DNA of 64,000 nucleotides from Piromyces finnis (Eukaryota; Neocallimastigomycota; Neocallimastigomycetes; Neocallimastigales; Neocallimastigaceae): positions 124,001 to 188,000 of the forward strand of contig MCFH01000008.1 of NCBI GenBank assembly GCA_002104945.1. The letters are read 5' to 3'. Under the pieces are notes generated by a model, which ran no database searches, was not told the origin of the DNA, and saw only the letters and a list, made by a program, of their open reading frames with translations. Below are positions 1 to 13,318 of the stretch, in pieces (the stretch's first letter is position 1; each line of letters starts with the position of its first letter). The translations under genes and the position numbers were made by a program.

Positions 1-871
1 AATATCCATATATCAAAAACAAAACATATCTTTAACAAGAATAAATCTTTAAAAACCTTACCAGGAGGGAAGATTTATTATTCATAATCTTTTGAATTTT
101 TAATTTTAATTTATTTTGTATTCCTTTCATTTAATAATAAAATTACATATTATGATATATATTACAATATATTGTAATATATTGTATATTGTGATACTAA
201 AGAATTCTTTTCAATTATAAAAAAATAACCAACAACTAGTCTATATCTAAAAGGAAAATTAGAGTTTTAGGTTCAATAGTCATTCAGTTTTGATGCTATG
301 GTATTGCATAAATAAAGAATGTATTATTAACTTTTTTATGAATAATTAGTTATGAAAAGTTACTAAACATTTCAATGCTTTTTATTATTATGAAATAATA
401 AAGAGTAATTATTTATTATGGAAAAATAAAATGTAGCATTTTTGAAATTTCATATGAAAAAAATGGAGTATATTTCTATTTAATAAGGGTTAGGCTAAAT
501 ATATTTAAAAATCAGCTAATTTTGCATCATAAAGAAGACGCTTTTTAAATGCGTTTCCTTTAACCTTGTTTTATATTCAATTCATTTATTAATAAATGAA
601 AATAAAAAAAATAAACAAGAGTTAAAAATAAATATATAAAATAAAAATAATATAAAGCACAGTAATTACTATACATTATATTATATATTATATACAGAAT
701 TTAATCTAATAATAATAATAATAATTTTTGATATATAATATAAAATTGGTTATAAATAAAATATAAAAAAACTAAAAGAATAATAAATAAATAAAATTTA
801 AAAAACATAATAATAAAATCTTAATATAATTTTCATATATAAAAGCATTCTCATTAATATCTATATTCAAA
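1..871. other. left intergenic region
   Basis: This AT-rich region precedes the RING-CH gene. Apart from the possible exon at 62-85, I see only homopolymers, TA-rich runs and a short inverted repeat around 537-557 (acgc ... gcgt). No RNA gene was recognised. Confidence 0.5.
62..85 (-). CDS. possible first coding exon of a leftward gene (partial)
   Basis: On the minus strand an ATG at 85 opens the peptide MNNKSSLL and runs straight into a consensus donor, CTG|GTAAGG, at 62/61. The rest of such a gene would lie outside the window. If real, the gene would be divergent from the RING-CH gene at 872. The support is one ATG plus one good donor only, and the product cannot be guessed. Confidence 0.22.
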
Positions 872-2296
872 ATGAATGACAATACCATGGATAACAATGA
901 TAATGATATGAATGTAAAAACTGAAACAACATCATATAATCATAACAATATAGGTAAAATATATATATTATAGAATCTTTATAGCCAAATATTAATGATA
1001 ATTAATTAGTTTGATAATTTATTCGATTGATTATTATATATAAATATTCATAATATTTGTATTTTAAAATAATAGAACTAAATGATGAAGATAAAGAACA
1101 ACACGAATTTTTAAAAAGAAGAATGGAAGAAATTGAGAAAGAAGAAAAACAAAAGGAAGCTGAAAGAATAAAAAAACAACAAGAATATCAAGCAGAATTT
1201 CTAAATTATTTAAATAACAGGAAAAAACAAAAAGTATTTAAGCAACTTTTGGATATATGGTTAAATACAAAGAAATTAAAAAAAATTGGTCAAAAATTAA
1301 AAATAATTAAAGCTGATGATAATGCATTTGTAGCCGATAACATGGAATTTTTTAATAATATTAATTTAAATGATTCTAATTTAAATGAAAATGATAAAAG
1401 AGTTTGTCGAATTTGTTTTGGTGGTGTTAATGATGTTCTTGAATCAGGAAAACTTATATCACCCTGCAAATGCAAAGGTTCCATGAAATATGTTCATGTC
1501 AATTGTTTAAATGGTTAGTTATTTTTATTTAATATTAAAATATTATATTTCTTAATATATTAATATTGCTCAAATAATGATGATGCTCTTTTTAATATTT
1601 ATTTATTTATTAATTTATTTATTTTATTAATTCAATAGAATGGAGATTAGCGAGTGCTAATAAAGCAAGTTATTATCAATGCGACCAATGTAAATATAAA
1701 TATAATTTCCAAAGAACTAAATTAGCAAACTTCATTTCTAATAAATGTAAGATTTATATATATATATATTTATTCATTTACTATATCATTATAATTGCTT
1801 TAATTAATAGATTTTAATATGATTTTTCTTTTATTTAATTATAGTTTCTATATTGTTAATCACAATTCTTTTAACATATCTATACATTTTCTTTACCGGT
1901 TTTGTATTTAAAGCAATTATTCAATTAAAAAATTATAAAATTGGTGTATTTGAATTTCCAAAAATTAGCTTTTTTAATATAGGGTTGGAACATCATTTTT
2001 ACGGTTTTTGTGCTATTGGCGTGTATGGAGCCTTAAAAATGACCTTTTCATATTTATTTGATGTAACAGCTATAACAAATGATTTATTTAGATTGGTTCG
2101 TCGTCGTAGACGTAATAATCGTGATGATGATGAATTAACAATTATTATATTACTTGTTGTTGGTTTAATCAAATTTATGTATGATGAATATAAAGATGTA
2201 TATAAAAAATCAAAAGAAAGTCTTACTATCTTGGAAGAACGTATCTTGGAAGTTGATGATGATGATAATAATGATGATGATGATAAAACAAAATAA
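872..2296 (+). CDS. RING-CH (MARCH-like) membrane E3 ubiquitin ligase
   Basis: Likely a transmembrane RING-CH ubiquitin ligase of 359 aa. There are four exons: 872-953, 1076-1513, 1639-1746 and 1845-2296. All introns are GT-AG and frames join cleanly. A Lys/Glu-rich, probably helical region (residues about 30-115) precedes a C4HC3 RING-CH finger. The finger starts at C138-x2-C141, continues through the typical SPCKCKGSMKYVHVNC core, and ends in exon 3 with YQCDQCKYKY. After it come a hydrophobic segment (SILLITILLTYLYIFF, near 211) and further hydrophobic stretches, including LTIIILLVVGLIKF near the C-terminus. An acidic Asp/Asn tail ends the protein. Known members sit in endomembranes and ubiquitinate membrane cargo; the substrate here is unknown. 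The start is the first ATG in frame with the spliced RING. The family call is firm, orthology to a named MARCH is not. Confidence 0.85.
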
Positions 2297-2952
2297 GATA
2301 ATAAAGTAATTACCAAATAACAAAAATTTATTCAAACAGTAAATATAAAAATAACTACACTAAAAAATACAAATTAAAATAAATTATAATTCTTTGTAAA
2401 AAAAAAAAAAAAAAAAAAAAAATTACAATAAAACAAATATTATCTCACAATTAAATATTATTATAAATTGGATTATCTAAACAATGCTAAATATATACCT
2501 TATAGGAATACTTCAATTCTATTTCCAATTTCATATAGATGTATATCTTGTTTATTATTTCTACCTCTAGTTTTTATTATAAAGTTAAAAATTTAACTAA
2601 AAACTAAGATTTATCAATTATTCAATTTTAATAAATGAATAATTATAATTATTGTAAATAAAATAAAACACTCTAAAAATAAATAAAGTAAACTATTAGT
2701 TGAAATAGGATAAATTAACAATATGATTCTTTAATATCTATTATATTGTATTTTTATTTTTATTAACACATGATTGTTTTTGAACTTTTTCCTTTTTACT
2801 TTTTATTTTTTTTTTTAAAAAAAAAAAATAAATAATAATTAATCAGTGTTTGTCTATAATTTTTGTTTTTTTTTTTAATTTTTTTTTAATTTTATTTTAT
2901 TTTTTTGTTTTGTTTTGTTTTGTTTTTTATTAATATTGATATTTTATTCAAA
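2297..2952. other. convergent intergenic region
   Basis: The region lies between the 3' ends of the RING-CH and SH3BGRL-type genes. It holds an A-tract near 2399-2423 and T-tracts from 2805 to 2930. No reading frame or RNA gene was recognised; presumably it contains both 3' UTRs. Confidence 0.5.
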
Positions 2953-3562
2953 TTATTGAGCCAAATCAGCAAGGTTGGTACCAGGAGTAGATGACATACT
3001 TTTAATAACAGTGTATTCTGGAACACCAAGGAAACCAAATAAATCATTATCTTCAACAGCATATCTAATATCTTCAGCAGACTATCAATTATGATATTTT
3101 ATAATTAAATTTATTAATATATGAATATAGATAGAAATAAATATAATAATAAAGGAAAACTAAAAATTTACAGCTTTGAATTCGTCTCTGACATGAACTT
3201 GTGGAATAATTAATCTTCCATTTTCTCTGTGTAAAATTTTCTTTACTTCACTATTTTCGTCAAGAGAGATATCAACAGCCTTGTATGGGATTTTGTGAGT
3301 ACCAAAAATGATTTCTAATTCTTGTTGATCATGCTTAATCTTTTTTTTTTTTTTTTCATTATTATTATTATTAATATTAAATATATAAACATAAATTATA
3401 TTAAAATTATTGTGATTTTATAGATATGAAAAGGTATGAATTCATTTTTGATTTATTTTTTTAAATTTGTTATATAATTTGAAGGTTTATGATTTTTACA
3501 ACTGAACTTCCAGATACAGAAGAATAGTATAAAGTAACAAGAACTTCCTTATTATCAGCCAT
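2953..3562 (-). CDS. SH3BGRL-family thioredoxin-fold protein
   Basis: A small cytosolic protein of the SH3-binding glutamic-acid-rich (SH3BGR/SH3BGRL) family, 119 aa. Minus-strand exons are 3500-3562, 3172-3339 and 2953-3081, all phase 0. The beta1 strand VLVTLYYSSVSGSS, the IKHDQQELEIIF helix and the KIPYKAVDISLDEN turn follow the animal SH3BGRL order. So do the cis-proline strand LIIPQVHV and the closing ED(N)DLFGFLG motif. The family resembles glutaredoxins but lacks the CxxC redox pair; no cysteine is present at the equivalent site here, so enzymatic thiol exchange is unlikely. The molecular role is poorly defined even in animals. An approximately 20-residue tail (VPEYTVIKSMSSTPGTNLAD) is not part of the fold. 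Confidence 0.85.
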
Positions 3563-4769
3563 TTTTTTTTAATATTATTAAAACAAATTATTTAAATTTT
3601 GTTGAATAAAGATATATTTATTTGTTTTTATAATTACCCAAAAGTATATTTAAAAACTATTTAAATATCTATATAATATTAAATATATAAAAAGAAAATT
3701 TAAATGATTTAAAAATGTTTAAATGATTTTATTAATAATTAAAATTTCTTTTTTTTTAAAAAAAAAATATATATTTTTTTAATTAAAGTATAATTAAATT
3801 AAATTTTAATTTAAATTTTAAAAGGTTAGAATTAAATCATATTCATTAATATTTGAGTAGTTGAGATTGGTATAAATATTGAAAAGGTTTTTATTCCTTC
3901 TTATTTACAATAATAAAAAGTAGATAATTATAAGTAATATAAATCATTAAAAATACATTTTACAGTACATATTTTTATGTACATTATTACATACATATAA
4001 AATACATATCTCAAAGCTATTTTTTTTTTTACTATATTTTATACTCCGCCTTTTTTTTTTTTTTAAGAGTATAGGAAAAGACTTGTAAATTATGCTATAA
4101 AATATTATCATATCATAAAACTGATAATAATATATATTAAAAAAATACATTTTTAAAGATATGTAAAAAAAAAAAAAAAAAAACACATTCTTATTATTTT
4201 ATTATTATATAGAATGTATATATATAATCTAAAATGAGTAAATATTATTTAATAACAATAATGATTTATTTAACTCATATTAACATTAATATTAAACAAG
4301 AATTATCAAATTCTCATTTTCTTTTTTCTTCTTCTTTAGTTTTTTTTTATAAAAAAGGGAAAAGTTAAATGTTTATTAGAAGAAAAAAATATTTACTTGT
4401 TAATTACATTAAATGAATATTTATTATTATTAATAATAATTAAAGATTTATTTAAAACTTTAATTCTTATAAATCTTTATTATTATATATATTATTTAAT
4501 TAAAAAAAATAAAAAAAAAAAAAAAAAACGAAATATAAACATTAATTATATATTATTATGGATGAATGAGCAGTAAAAAAAAATAAAAGTAATAAAATCT
4601 TTTTTATTATAAAATTTCTCTTCATAATGCGCTTTTCTTTTCCTATTTTTACTACAAATTTAATATTATATATAATTTAATTTATAATTTTACATAAGAA
4701 GAATTATATTATATATATTTAGTCTTCAGTTTTTTTTTTTTTTTTTTATAGGATAAATTATAGAAAAAT
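3563..4769. other. divergent intergenic region (SH3BGRL-type / DZIP1)
   Basis: About 1.2 kb separates the two start codons and presumably carries both promoters. Long T and A tracts occur at 4020-4062, 4168-4184, 4509-4528 and 4731-4748, the last just before the DZIP1 start. Short frames here are low-complexity F/Y/I strings and were not accepted as genes. Confidence 0.5.
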
Positions 4770-5089
4770 ATGTCATTTTCATTTTCAGATATATCTATTT
4801 CCGAAATATCAGAGGAAACAAATCAACTTTCAAAGTCAAAATTAAAAAATGACTTAATTTCAAAATCCCTGACAGAAAGAAGTAAAATCGATAATTATTC
4901 CTTAACATTTACAGATGAAATTGAAGAATTATCTTCTCATTCAATACAGGAAATTATAGAAAAATCAAATCATTCTACCTCTCAAAATAATATCATAAAT
5001 GAAAATCAAAGTCATAGTAATTTAAGTTTTATATCCTCTATTTCTTCTTCTCATTCAAGAAGGAAGCAACAACCAATTATTAATACAGC

Positions 5090-5154
<65 letters not shown>

Positions 5155-8100
5155 GTAATAGTAATTATACTAACAATAATAATAATAACAACAACAATAA
5201 TTTAAATCATGAAAATTCAGATATTTCATCATCAATACTATCTTATTCATCTGCATCTGTATTACCCTTAAAAAAATCAAATATTTTACAAGAATCACCA
5301 CCTCATCCAACTTCAATAAATACATCAAAAAAAGAAGTAATAAAATCATCTTCATCATCTGTTTTTTCATATTCTTCTTTAACACCTCTATCTTCTTCTA
5401 ATTCAAATATTAATTCGAAAATAAATCATCAAAATATGGAAAAAAATTCACCTATTAATGTAAAGATACCTAGTAATAATTCATTTCATTCATTAATGAA
5501 TCCAATACCTGATCTTCATAATGATGAGGATGAAGATGACATAGAATCAATCATGTCAGAAAAGTTAAAATCAACAATAGGTCAAAGTGAAAATCCAATA
5601 AAATTGAATGATGAAAATGATTTACAAAGTCTTTCTCTTGAAAGTATTCCTGATGTTATACAATCCATTTCATATAAAAATAATAATACTAATAAGAGTG
5701 AACAAGTTTCAAATAATAATTCTAAAATTGAAGATAATTTAGATGAATTTATGTTAAAAGGAAAATCACAATCATCATCCTCTTCTTTATCTTCCTCCTT
5801 TTCTAATATATCCCATAGTAAAGAAGATAATAACAAATTCAGTAATATTCCTATGACAACGATTATTACACCATCTACATCAAAAACAAGTACAACCACT
5901 GCTAGTAGTAATTCCATCAAAAATTTGAATGAACAAAAAGAAGTGTCGAATCAAAGACTTATAATAAATAAACAAAATGCGTTACAAGAAAATTTTTCTT
6001 CAAGTATCTCAAATGTATATAGTTCTTCGTCTTTGTACCAAACAAACCCTTCTTCTCAAAATGAAATAGCTTCACTTAATAAACAGTCAAGTAATAAATA
6101 TAATAATAACTTTTTTTCATCTGAAAATGTTAATATTAATAGTCATAGTAATACAAATGAAAATTTAGAAATACCTCTATCAACACTTAATAATAATAAT
6201 AATAATAGTAGTAGTAGTAATAGTAATAGTAATAGTAATAGTAATAGTAATAGTAATAGTAATAGTAATAGTAATAGTAATAGTAATAGTAATAGTAATA
6301 GTAATAGTAATAGTAATAGTAATAGTAATAGTAATAGTAATAGTAATAGTAATAGTAATAGTAATAATAATATTAATAACATTAACAATAATAATAGAAA
6401 TAGTAGTAATAATATTAATAGTAATAACAATAATGATAATAATAATAATAGTAATAATGACAATAACAACAATAACAACAATATTAGTATTGATAATAAA
6501 ATTAATAAATTTAATACTAGTGCAAGTTCTACTACTACTACTACTACTACTAATAATAATAATAATAGAGCAAGGGTACAAACAACTTCAAATGAAAGTA
6601 TTAATAAAGATATATTAATGCCTACAATAGTAAACAACAACAACAACAACAACAACAATAATAATAATTATAATCCTCAAAATAATATTAATTATACTCA
6701 TTCTGTTAATCAAAATTATAATAATACTACTAATAATAATTTACAAAGAACATATAGTGAAGGTGAAATTCACAAAGAACCATATATACTATTAAATAAT
6801 AATTATGTCAATAATAATAAGATTCCCATATCAACTGTTCAACAGAATTATCCTATATATAATGATATAACAGTCAACAAAAAAAATTATGATAACTGTT
6901 GTTTATCTAATGATCATTATAATTCAATGAATAATAACCAATTCTTTTCATTTCAAACCACTAAACAAGTTCCAAATAATAAAGATTATTGTTCTTTTCC
7001 TCAAACTCATTTCAACCCAAATAATATTTCAGTAGATTCAAATTGTTATCCAACATCTCAATCTCAGCAACCACCACAACAATACTCCATTCAACAATCT
7101 CAATCTCAATTTCAATCACAACAACCCTCACCCCAATATATGATGCCTCAATCTAATTCTCAATATCAACAACAATTTTCTACACAGCAACCACCACCAC
7201 CATCTCAATCATTGCCTCAACCTCAACCATGTGCAATGCCTCAATTAAATCAAAATTGTAATACTCCCGTTTCAAATATCAATTCAAATAATAATTATTA
7301 TTCTATTCCTCAATTTAATCAAACCGTTTCACCATCAATTTCTAATAGTAATCAAAATAATATTGGTAATAATTATTCATTGCCACAATCCAATCCAATT
7401 CAATCTTCACCTCTACCAATATCATCTAACCTTAATAATTATTCAATCCCTGGACCCTACCAAAATAAATCAGTACTGATGCCATCAGAACCATTCAACA
7501 AAAGATATAATATACCACCACCTTCGCAAAATTATAATACCTATTATACCAATAGAGTGTATAATATACCATCAACTCCTTCAAACATTAATAATTATAA
7601 TCCTAATGATTATAATAAAATGAATAGAAAGGATGATACATACTATGGAAACTTTAATTTCAAAAAGAGGCATGAACGTTTTGATTGGAGAATGATAGCT
7701 TCAATTCAACTTGATTCAATACTTCATAATGTATATATATAAGAAATTTCTTTTTTTTTTCATATATTTTAATTTTTTAATTTTATAATATTAATAATTA
7801 TTCAATCCTATAATATTATTTTTTATATACAAATAAATTATTTACCTTTATCTTTATTTAATTATATAATATAAAAGGTGGATATTCAAAAATTACAAGA
7901 TGTTTTATATAATATAACATTTTCAAACATAGAATTTGAAGGTAAACATTTTGTTATTTATACATAAATAATAATAATAATGTATAGTTAAAACGGGTTT
8001 TCAACGATTCTATTAACTTATATATGTAAAATTTTATTATATATATAATAAAGATACCAGTAGTTTTGATCCAAACCTGGTTAAATTATTCCAAATAGCA

Positions 8101-8666
8101 CAATTGATTATTGAATATTTATTGTATTCACAAGTATATATCTTCATTATTATTAATATAAATAATATTAGAATTTATAGATTTTTACCATTTTTAATAT
8201 TGACATAATATATATTTATATATATTTTAAACAAAAATAATTTGTTATTTTCATAAAAAGAATATATTAAAAAATACTAATAAATCTTATGGTGATAAAA
8301 TGAAATATTATGAAAATGAAGCTTTGCAACAAAAAGAAAGAGCTGATAATATTGTAAATATACCTAAAATAATTATACAAATCAATAGCTATGTTAGCTA
8401 AATTTTTATATTAATAAATTTTGAATTAGACTACGGAATATTTAGCAATGAAAAAAGAGCTACGGAGAATGAAAAAAGTTGTTAGACTTATGAATATTAT
8501 GGTACCGATGTATAGAAATAATACAATGAATATATCAGATTCAGGAAATTATAAGGTAGACATAAATATTGTCATTATATTTAACAATTCTAACATATTT
8601 ATAATTATAGAGTTATTATTAAAACAATAAACATATATACATACATACATATATATATACACTCTT

Positions 8667-8722
<56 letters not shown>

Positions 8723-11700
8723 AAAAAGAAATGTAAAGTATGTTCGAAACTTTTCCAAAATTCATCATTTTTAATAAGTCATATGCAAAGAAGACATCCT
8801 GAAGTTCCGATTGAAAGCCAAGTTATTGAAACTATGAATAGACCAGAAAGAAGTGGTGGTGGTAATAAAAAAAATTAAATAAAAACATAAAATATTTAAT
8901 ATTAAATCAAGTATGGTTAAATAAGAAATTAATTAAAATAACTATATATATCTGTATATATCATGGGATTGTATAATTAAAGGTGAAGAATTGAATCTTA
9001 ATATTGATAATTTCGAGAAAATAACAAACTTTATTAATAGATTTACTTCAAAAATTAAAATGGGTGAAAATGAAATTAGAGAACAATTAGAAAAGAAAAT
9101 GAATCAAGAAGTACTTCAAAAACAAAATGAGTTAGAATTAACTTTTGAGCAAGAAAGACTAAAATATAGAAATGAAATTAATACCATAAAGGTAAACTTA
9201 TATAAAGAAAGTTTAAAAATTATGAAAAAAATATAATTATTATTATTTGGTTTTAAATTGTTTATTAAATATAAATACATATTTAATAATTTATTTTTGA
9301 TTTTTATATTATTATAAAACTAAAATCACTGTAAAAAAAATATATATATAATGTCATAAATTTATTTAGACTGAATTCCATCAAAGATTAGAGGAAGAAA
9401 GAAAAATATATCAAGAACAGTATCAAAAATTATTAAAAACAAAGCAATCAAGTTCAAATATTGGTGTATTAGAAGATGTTGAAGAAGAGAATAATAAACT
9501 TAATCAAAAATATATTGATAGCAGAAATTCGGTAGAAGAATTGACCGAACATGTCAATGAAAAAATAGATAGTATTCGTAAAGATTTATTATCTGATTTT
9601 AATGATTTAGCTGGAAAAATTCAACCACTTAAAGTATATATCTATATTATATATATAATCGTTATTAATACTATTATCCATTAAGAAATTTTTAAAAATT
9701 AAATAATTTTAATTTTTTTATTTTAATAAAATTTTTAAATTTATTTTCTTTGAATCAATAGAGGTGTAATTCAAGTGAATTAACAGAAATAATAGAACAT
9801 TCATTTATTAAAAATCCAAAGAGAGATAATGATTTTGATCAATTAAATAAAACACTAGATTCAACATTAAATAAACATAAACGTATTGGAACTGTCGATG
9901 ATTATAAAGATAATATAACAAAAAGTCATCATTTATACAATGAAGTTATTAACATGAATGAAAATAAAAGAGCTTTGAGAAAAATTGAACTATACCATGA
10001 TGATAATGACTCTATTCCATCACCACCTTCACCTGTAATTACCAATTAGATTTATATATCTAACAATTTATTATTAATTATTTTACAACAACATCTTTTT
10101 AATAATAATTATTTATTAATAATTTAAAATTGATTATATTTATATTATTAGAAATTAACTAAAAAAAATAGTGTTTCAGTAAGAAGATCAATTAAAAAGA
10201 CAAATAGTAAGATGGGAGATAAGGGTATATATAAATAATAAATAATTTAATAATAGAGTTTAATAATATTAATACCTATTTAACTATTTAATAAATTTTA
10301 AATATAAATATAAATATATCTGTTATGAAATAAAAGAATATAATAAGTATAAAATTGAAAAAATTAAGAATCAATTAAGAAATGAAATTGATCATGAAAT
10401 GGCTATTCATTTTGGAAGTATTGATAATAAAGAAAATTATGATGGCTGCGTCACAAGAAGAGATAATAATACGAAAATAGAAGATCTTCATGATAGTGAT
10501 AGTGAATTTTCTGAACACTACAGAAAACATAAAAAGTCAACATCAAATAAGAAAAAACAACATACAAATACAAGAAAAAATGAACGAAATAATGGCAATT
10601 TTTCAAATGCATCCATAAATTCTTCTCTTTCAATTTCTTCTTCATCTACTAATTTATCATACTATCCTTCCATTGCTAGTCTTGATGACAATGATCAACA
10701 GTTTAATACTCCAAAATCTTCTAAAAATAATAGTAATAGTACATTGTCACTAAAAAGTAAAAATCGCCAAAGTTATTCTATTGTAGAAAATGAAAGTTCA
10801 ATTTCAGATAAAAGTTCAATAGAACAAAGTTCAGTAGAATCGAGTCCAGAAGAACTTCATTCTAATGATGCTAAAGTGTAATAATTTATATTATGAATTT
10901 TTTTTTAATTTTTTGTTATGAAATAATTATAATAAAACGAAAACTTTTTTAAATTATTAATTAATTTATAATTATAGTCAAAATTCATCAATTCCTGTCA
11001 CTCCATCAACTCCATTTGAATCTAATAAATTGTAAGTTTTTTTTATAATCATAATAGTAAGTAAATAGTTTATTATATTAAAGGAATATTTATTTAAAAA
11101 CAAAATATTTTATTTTATTTTTAAATAATTATAGAAGGGATGAAGCTAAATCAAAAAAATCTTCAGTTTCGAAAATTTCATCATTATTTTCTAAGTTTAC
11201 AAAAAATAATACAAAACTAAAGGAGAAAGAAAATGATAAAAAGGAGAATATTAATAATATAGTAGAATTAAGTAATGATGAACAAGAAATATCACAAAAT
11301 CAAGAACAACATAATACAGTATCAGATTTAGAAACTAGAATAAAATCTGAATCAGAATTATCAAACGTCGATTCAAATTCAGAATCGAAAAAGGTATATG
11401 AAAAGTTAAGAAATAAACCTCATAAAAAATTAAATAAGAATAAAAGTTTACCTGTTCCGAAAACTCCATTGACCCCTACAGCTATGAGTGAAAAGAAAAA
11501 GAAACATATAAAATATAATAATGTAGATGAAATAATAAGTAATCGATCTTATAATACCTATACAGAATCATCTGTTGCTGATGATCAACAAACAGTATCA
11601 AAAACCGATAGGTCAAGTGATGATGAAACTTCTATACTTTCAAGTGATGACATAACTATAACGAAATCTGAAAGGTCATCTACATCCGATTTATCCTCTT

Positions 11701-12777
11701 CTACTTCTTCTTCTAAATCAACTATTGTTCCTCACTCTAAGAAAAAGAAAAATAGTAGAGAATCAGGAACAGAATCAGGATCGGATTCAAAATCAGAATC
11801 AGAATCAGAATCAGAATCAGATATTGAAACCGAGACCGTTACAGAAACAGTTACAGAAACTGGAGAAGCTTTTTCTTTACTTTCAAAAGCTTCCATAACT
11901 AACACAGATGATGATGTTTCAAAATCAGAGAGAACGTCTAAATCTTCCACTTCTTCTATTTTAAGTTCTAGCAAGAATAGTAAAAGTAGTAGAATATCAT
12001 CGAATAGTGAAGATGGCTTAACGGAAACTAATGATAAATCAGTGCTAACTGAAGATATCACTAGTCCTACAAAAACTAATGATGAATTAACAAATGATTA
12101 TACCAATTCTTCTTCTAGTAGTAGGAGCTCAAGTATAAAACCAATAAGTAAAAAAAATAAGTCTAAATCAGCAAGTAATTTAAGAATTAATACTACAGTT
12201 ACTGAAAAAACAGGTATGTTTATAATTTATTCTAAATAAATAATTATTTTTTATTTATTTATATCTAAAGAATTTTTTGTATTAACATTCTATTTATATT
12301 CATAAATAATTATTTATTATAATAAAAGAAACTGAAAGTATAAATTCTTTTGATGAATTATCAACCGAAGATAGCCTAAAAGAAAGAAATAATTCAGAGA
12401 GTCAAGCCTTATCAGAAACAGAAACAGAATCTAAGTCAACACCAATGTTTGTTAAAAAAACAATACCTAGAAACGATTCTAATGAAGTGGAAAAATTAAA
12501 GTATTCTAGTGAATCAGATAGTAATTGGGATTCTGAATCTATTGATTCTATTCTTAATAGTGATCAAAATAATAGTGAAAAAGGTAAATAAAATTAAATA
12601 AAAATCATCCTATTTCAAATGTATTTATATTGTTTATCTAATTTTTCAATAATTTTTAAATTATATGATAAAATAATTTTAGAACCAAAGAGTGAATCAA
12701 AGAGAAAAGATGATAATGCTAGTTTTGAAATAACTGATTTTTCAATAAGTGACGTAAGCGTCAGTAGCTTTAAATAA
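4770..12777 (+). CDS. DZIP1: DZIP1/iguana-like cilium assembly zinc-finger protein
   Basis: Homologue of DZIP1, a basal-body/transition-zone protein needed for cilium formation in animals. Fifteen exons give 2,099 aa: 4770-7730, 7878-7941, 8054-8133, 8261-8353, 8430-8555, 8729-8861, 8983-9191, 9370-9633, 9762-10034, 10152-10224, 10337-10877, 10978-11031, 11135-12213, 12329-12583 and 12683-12777. The first ~960 residues are Asn/Ser/Gln-rich low complexity. The conserved Dzip1 N-terminal domain begins at KRHERFDWRMIA (about 966) and continues through LVKLFQIAQLIIEYLL. A C2H2 finger follows in exon 6 (about 1110-1131: CKVC, then HMQRRH, spacing C-x2-C-x12-H-x4-H). Charged coiled coil covers about 1150-1400, then a Ser/Glu-rich tail with SE and TVTET repeats. 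The long N-terminal extension is unlike animal DZIP1 (under 900 aa). The ATG at 4770 opens the uninterrupted frame that reads into the domain. Confidence 0.9.
5091..5153 (+). repeat. (AAT)21 coding microsatellite
   Basis: An uninterrupted run of 21 AAT codons encodes polyasparagine in the DZIP1 N-terminal extension. Shorter AAT/AAC runs follow at 5172-5202 and 6637-6668. Confidence 0.95.
6219..6362 (+). repeat. (AATAGT)24 coding repeat, Asn-Ser dipeptide array
   Basis: Twenty-four perfect copies of the hexamer AATAGT lie in frame in DZIP1 exon 1 and encode (Asn-Ser)24. The flanks degrade into mixed AAT/AGT/AAC codons. The hexamer is an exact multiple of three, so copy-number change would keep the frame. 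Confidence 0.95.
8669..8722. repeat. (AAAT)n tetranucleotide repeat in DZIP1 intron 5
   Basis: About 13 units of AAAT fill the 3' half of the intron before the zinc-finger exon. The acceptor is AAAAAAAG at 8721-8728, so the repeat takes the place of any pyrimidine tract. Confidence 0.9.
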
Positions 12778-13318
12778 ATGAATAAATTCATTTATAATGA
12801 GGAAAAAAAAAAAGTATTTTAATTTAATCAAAAAAAAAAAAAAAAAATCTATTAACATAAACTAAATAATAATACCAAATAATTATTATATAAAATTATT
12901 ATAAAATATAAAATTTGTCATTATGCTTTTATATATTATACAATTTATAATTCATCAATTACAACTAAATATATTTTAATTATCATTAAACTACTATTTA
13001 TTACCTATTTGTAATAATTTAAATAATGAATACACGTATTTACATATTATAAAAACTTTTTATTTATTTATTATTTTTAAAACATTAATTATTGTAATTG
13101 AAAAATGTATTTAAAAAATATTAATGCTTATTATTAATGTTTTAAATTATATAGGAAATGAAAAAGTACTTTATTTTTTTTTTATTAAAAAAGTTATAAA
13201 TATTATAAAATTTTACTTAAAAAATAATGATCTATTGAAAATAAATCTATGTTTTAATGCTAATATTATTGAATGGATTATATATATATATATATATATT
13301 AATATTTTTAAATGTCTT
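12778..13318. other. convergent intergenic region (DZIP1 / DNMT2)
   Basis: The region holds the 3' flanks of DZIP1 and DNMT2. There is an A-tract at 12829-12847. A short frame at 13124-13327 overlaps the DNMT2 stop and consists of L/I/N/Y codons, so it was rejected. Nothing else was recognised. Confidence 0.5.

Noticed and set aside
1999-2316. 105-codon minus frame opposite the RING-CH gene
   Set aside because: It is an antisense shadow of a verified exon with Ser/Leu runs opposite Asp/Asn codons.
6143-6658. Long minus-strand frames rich in Leu or Ile opposite DZIP1
   Set aside because: They are antisense readings of the (AAT/AGT)n repeats: poly-Leu or Ile-Thr strings with no homology.
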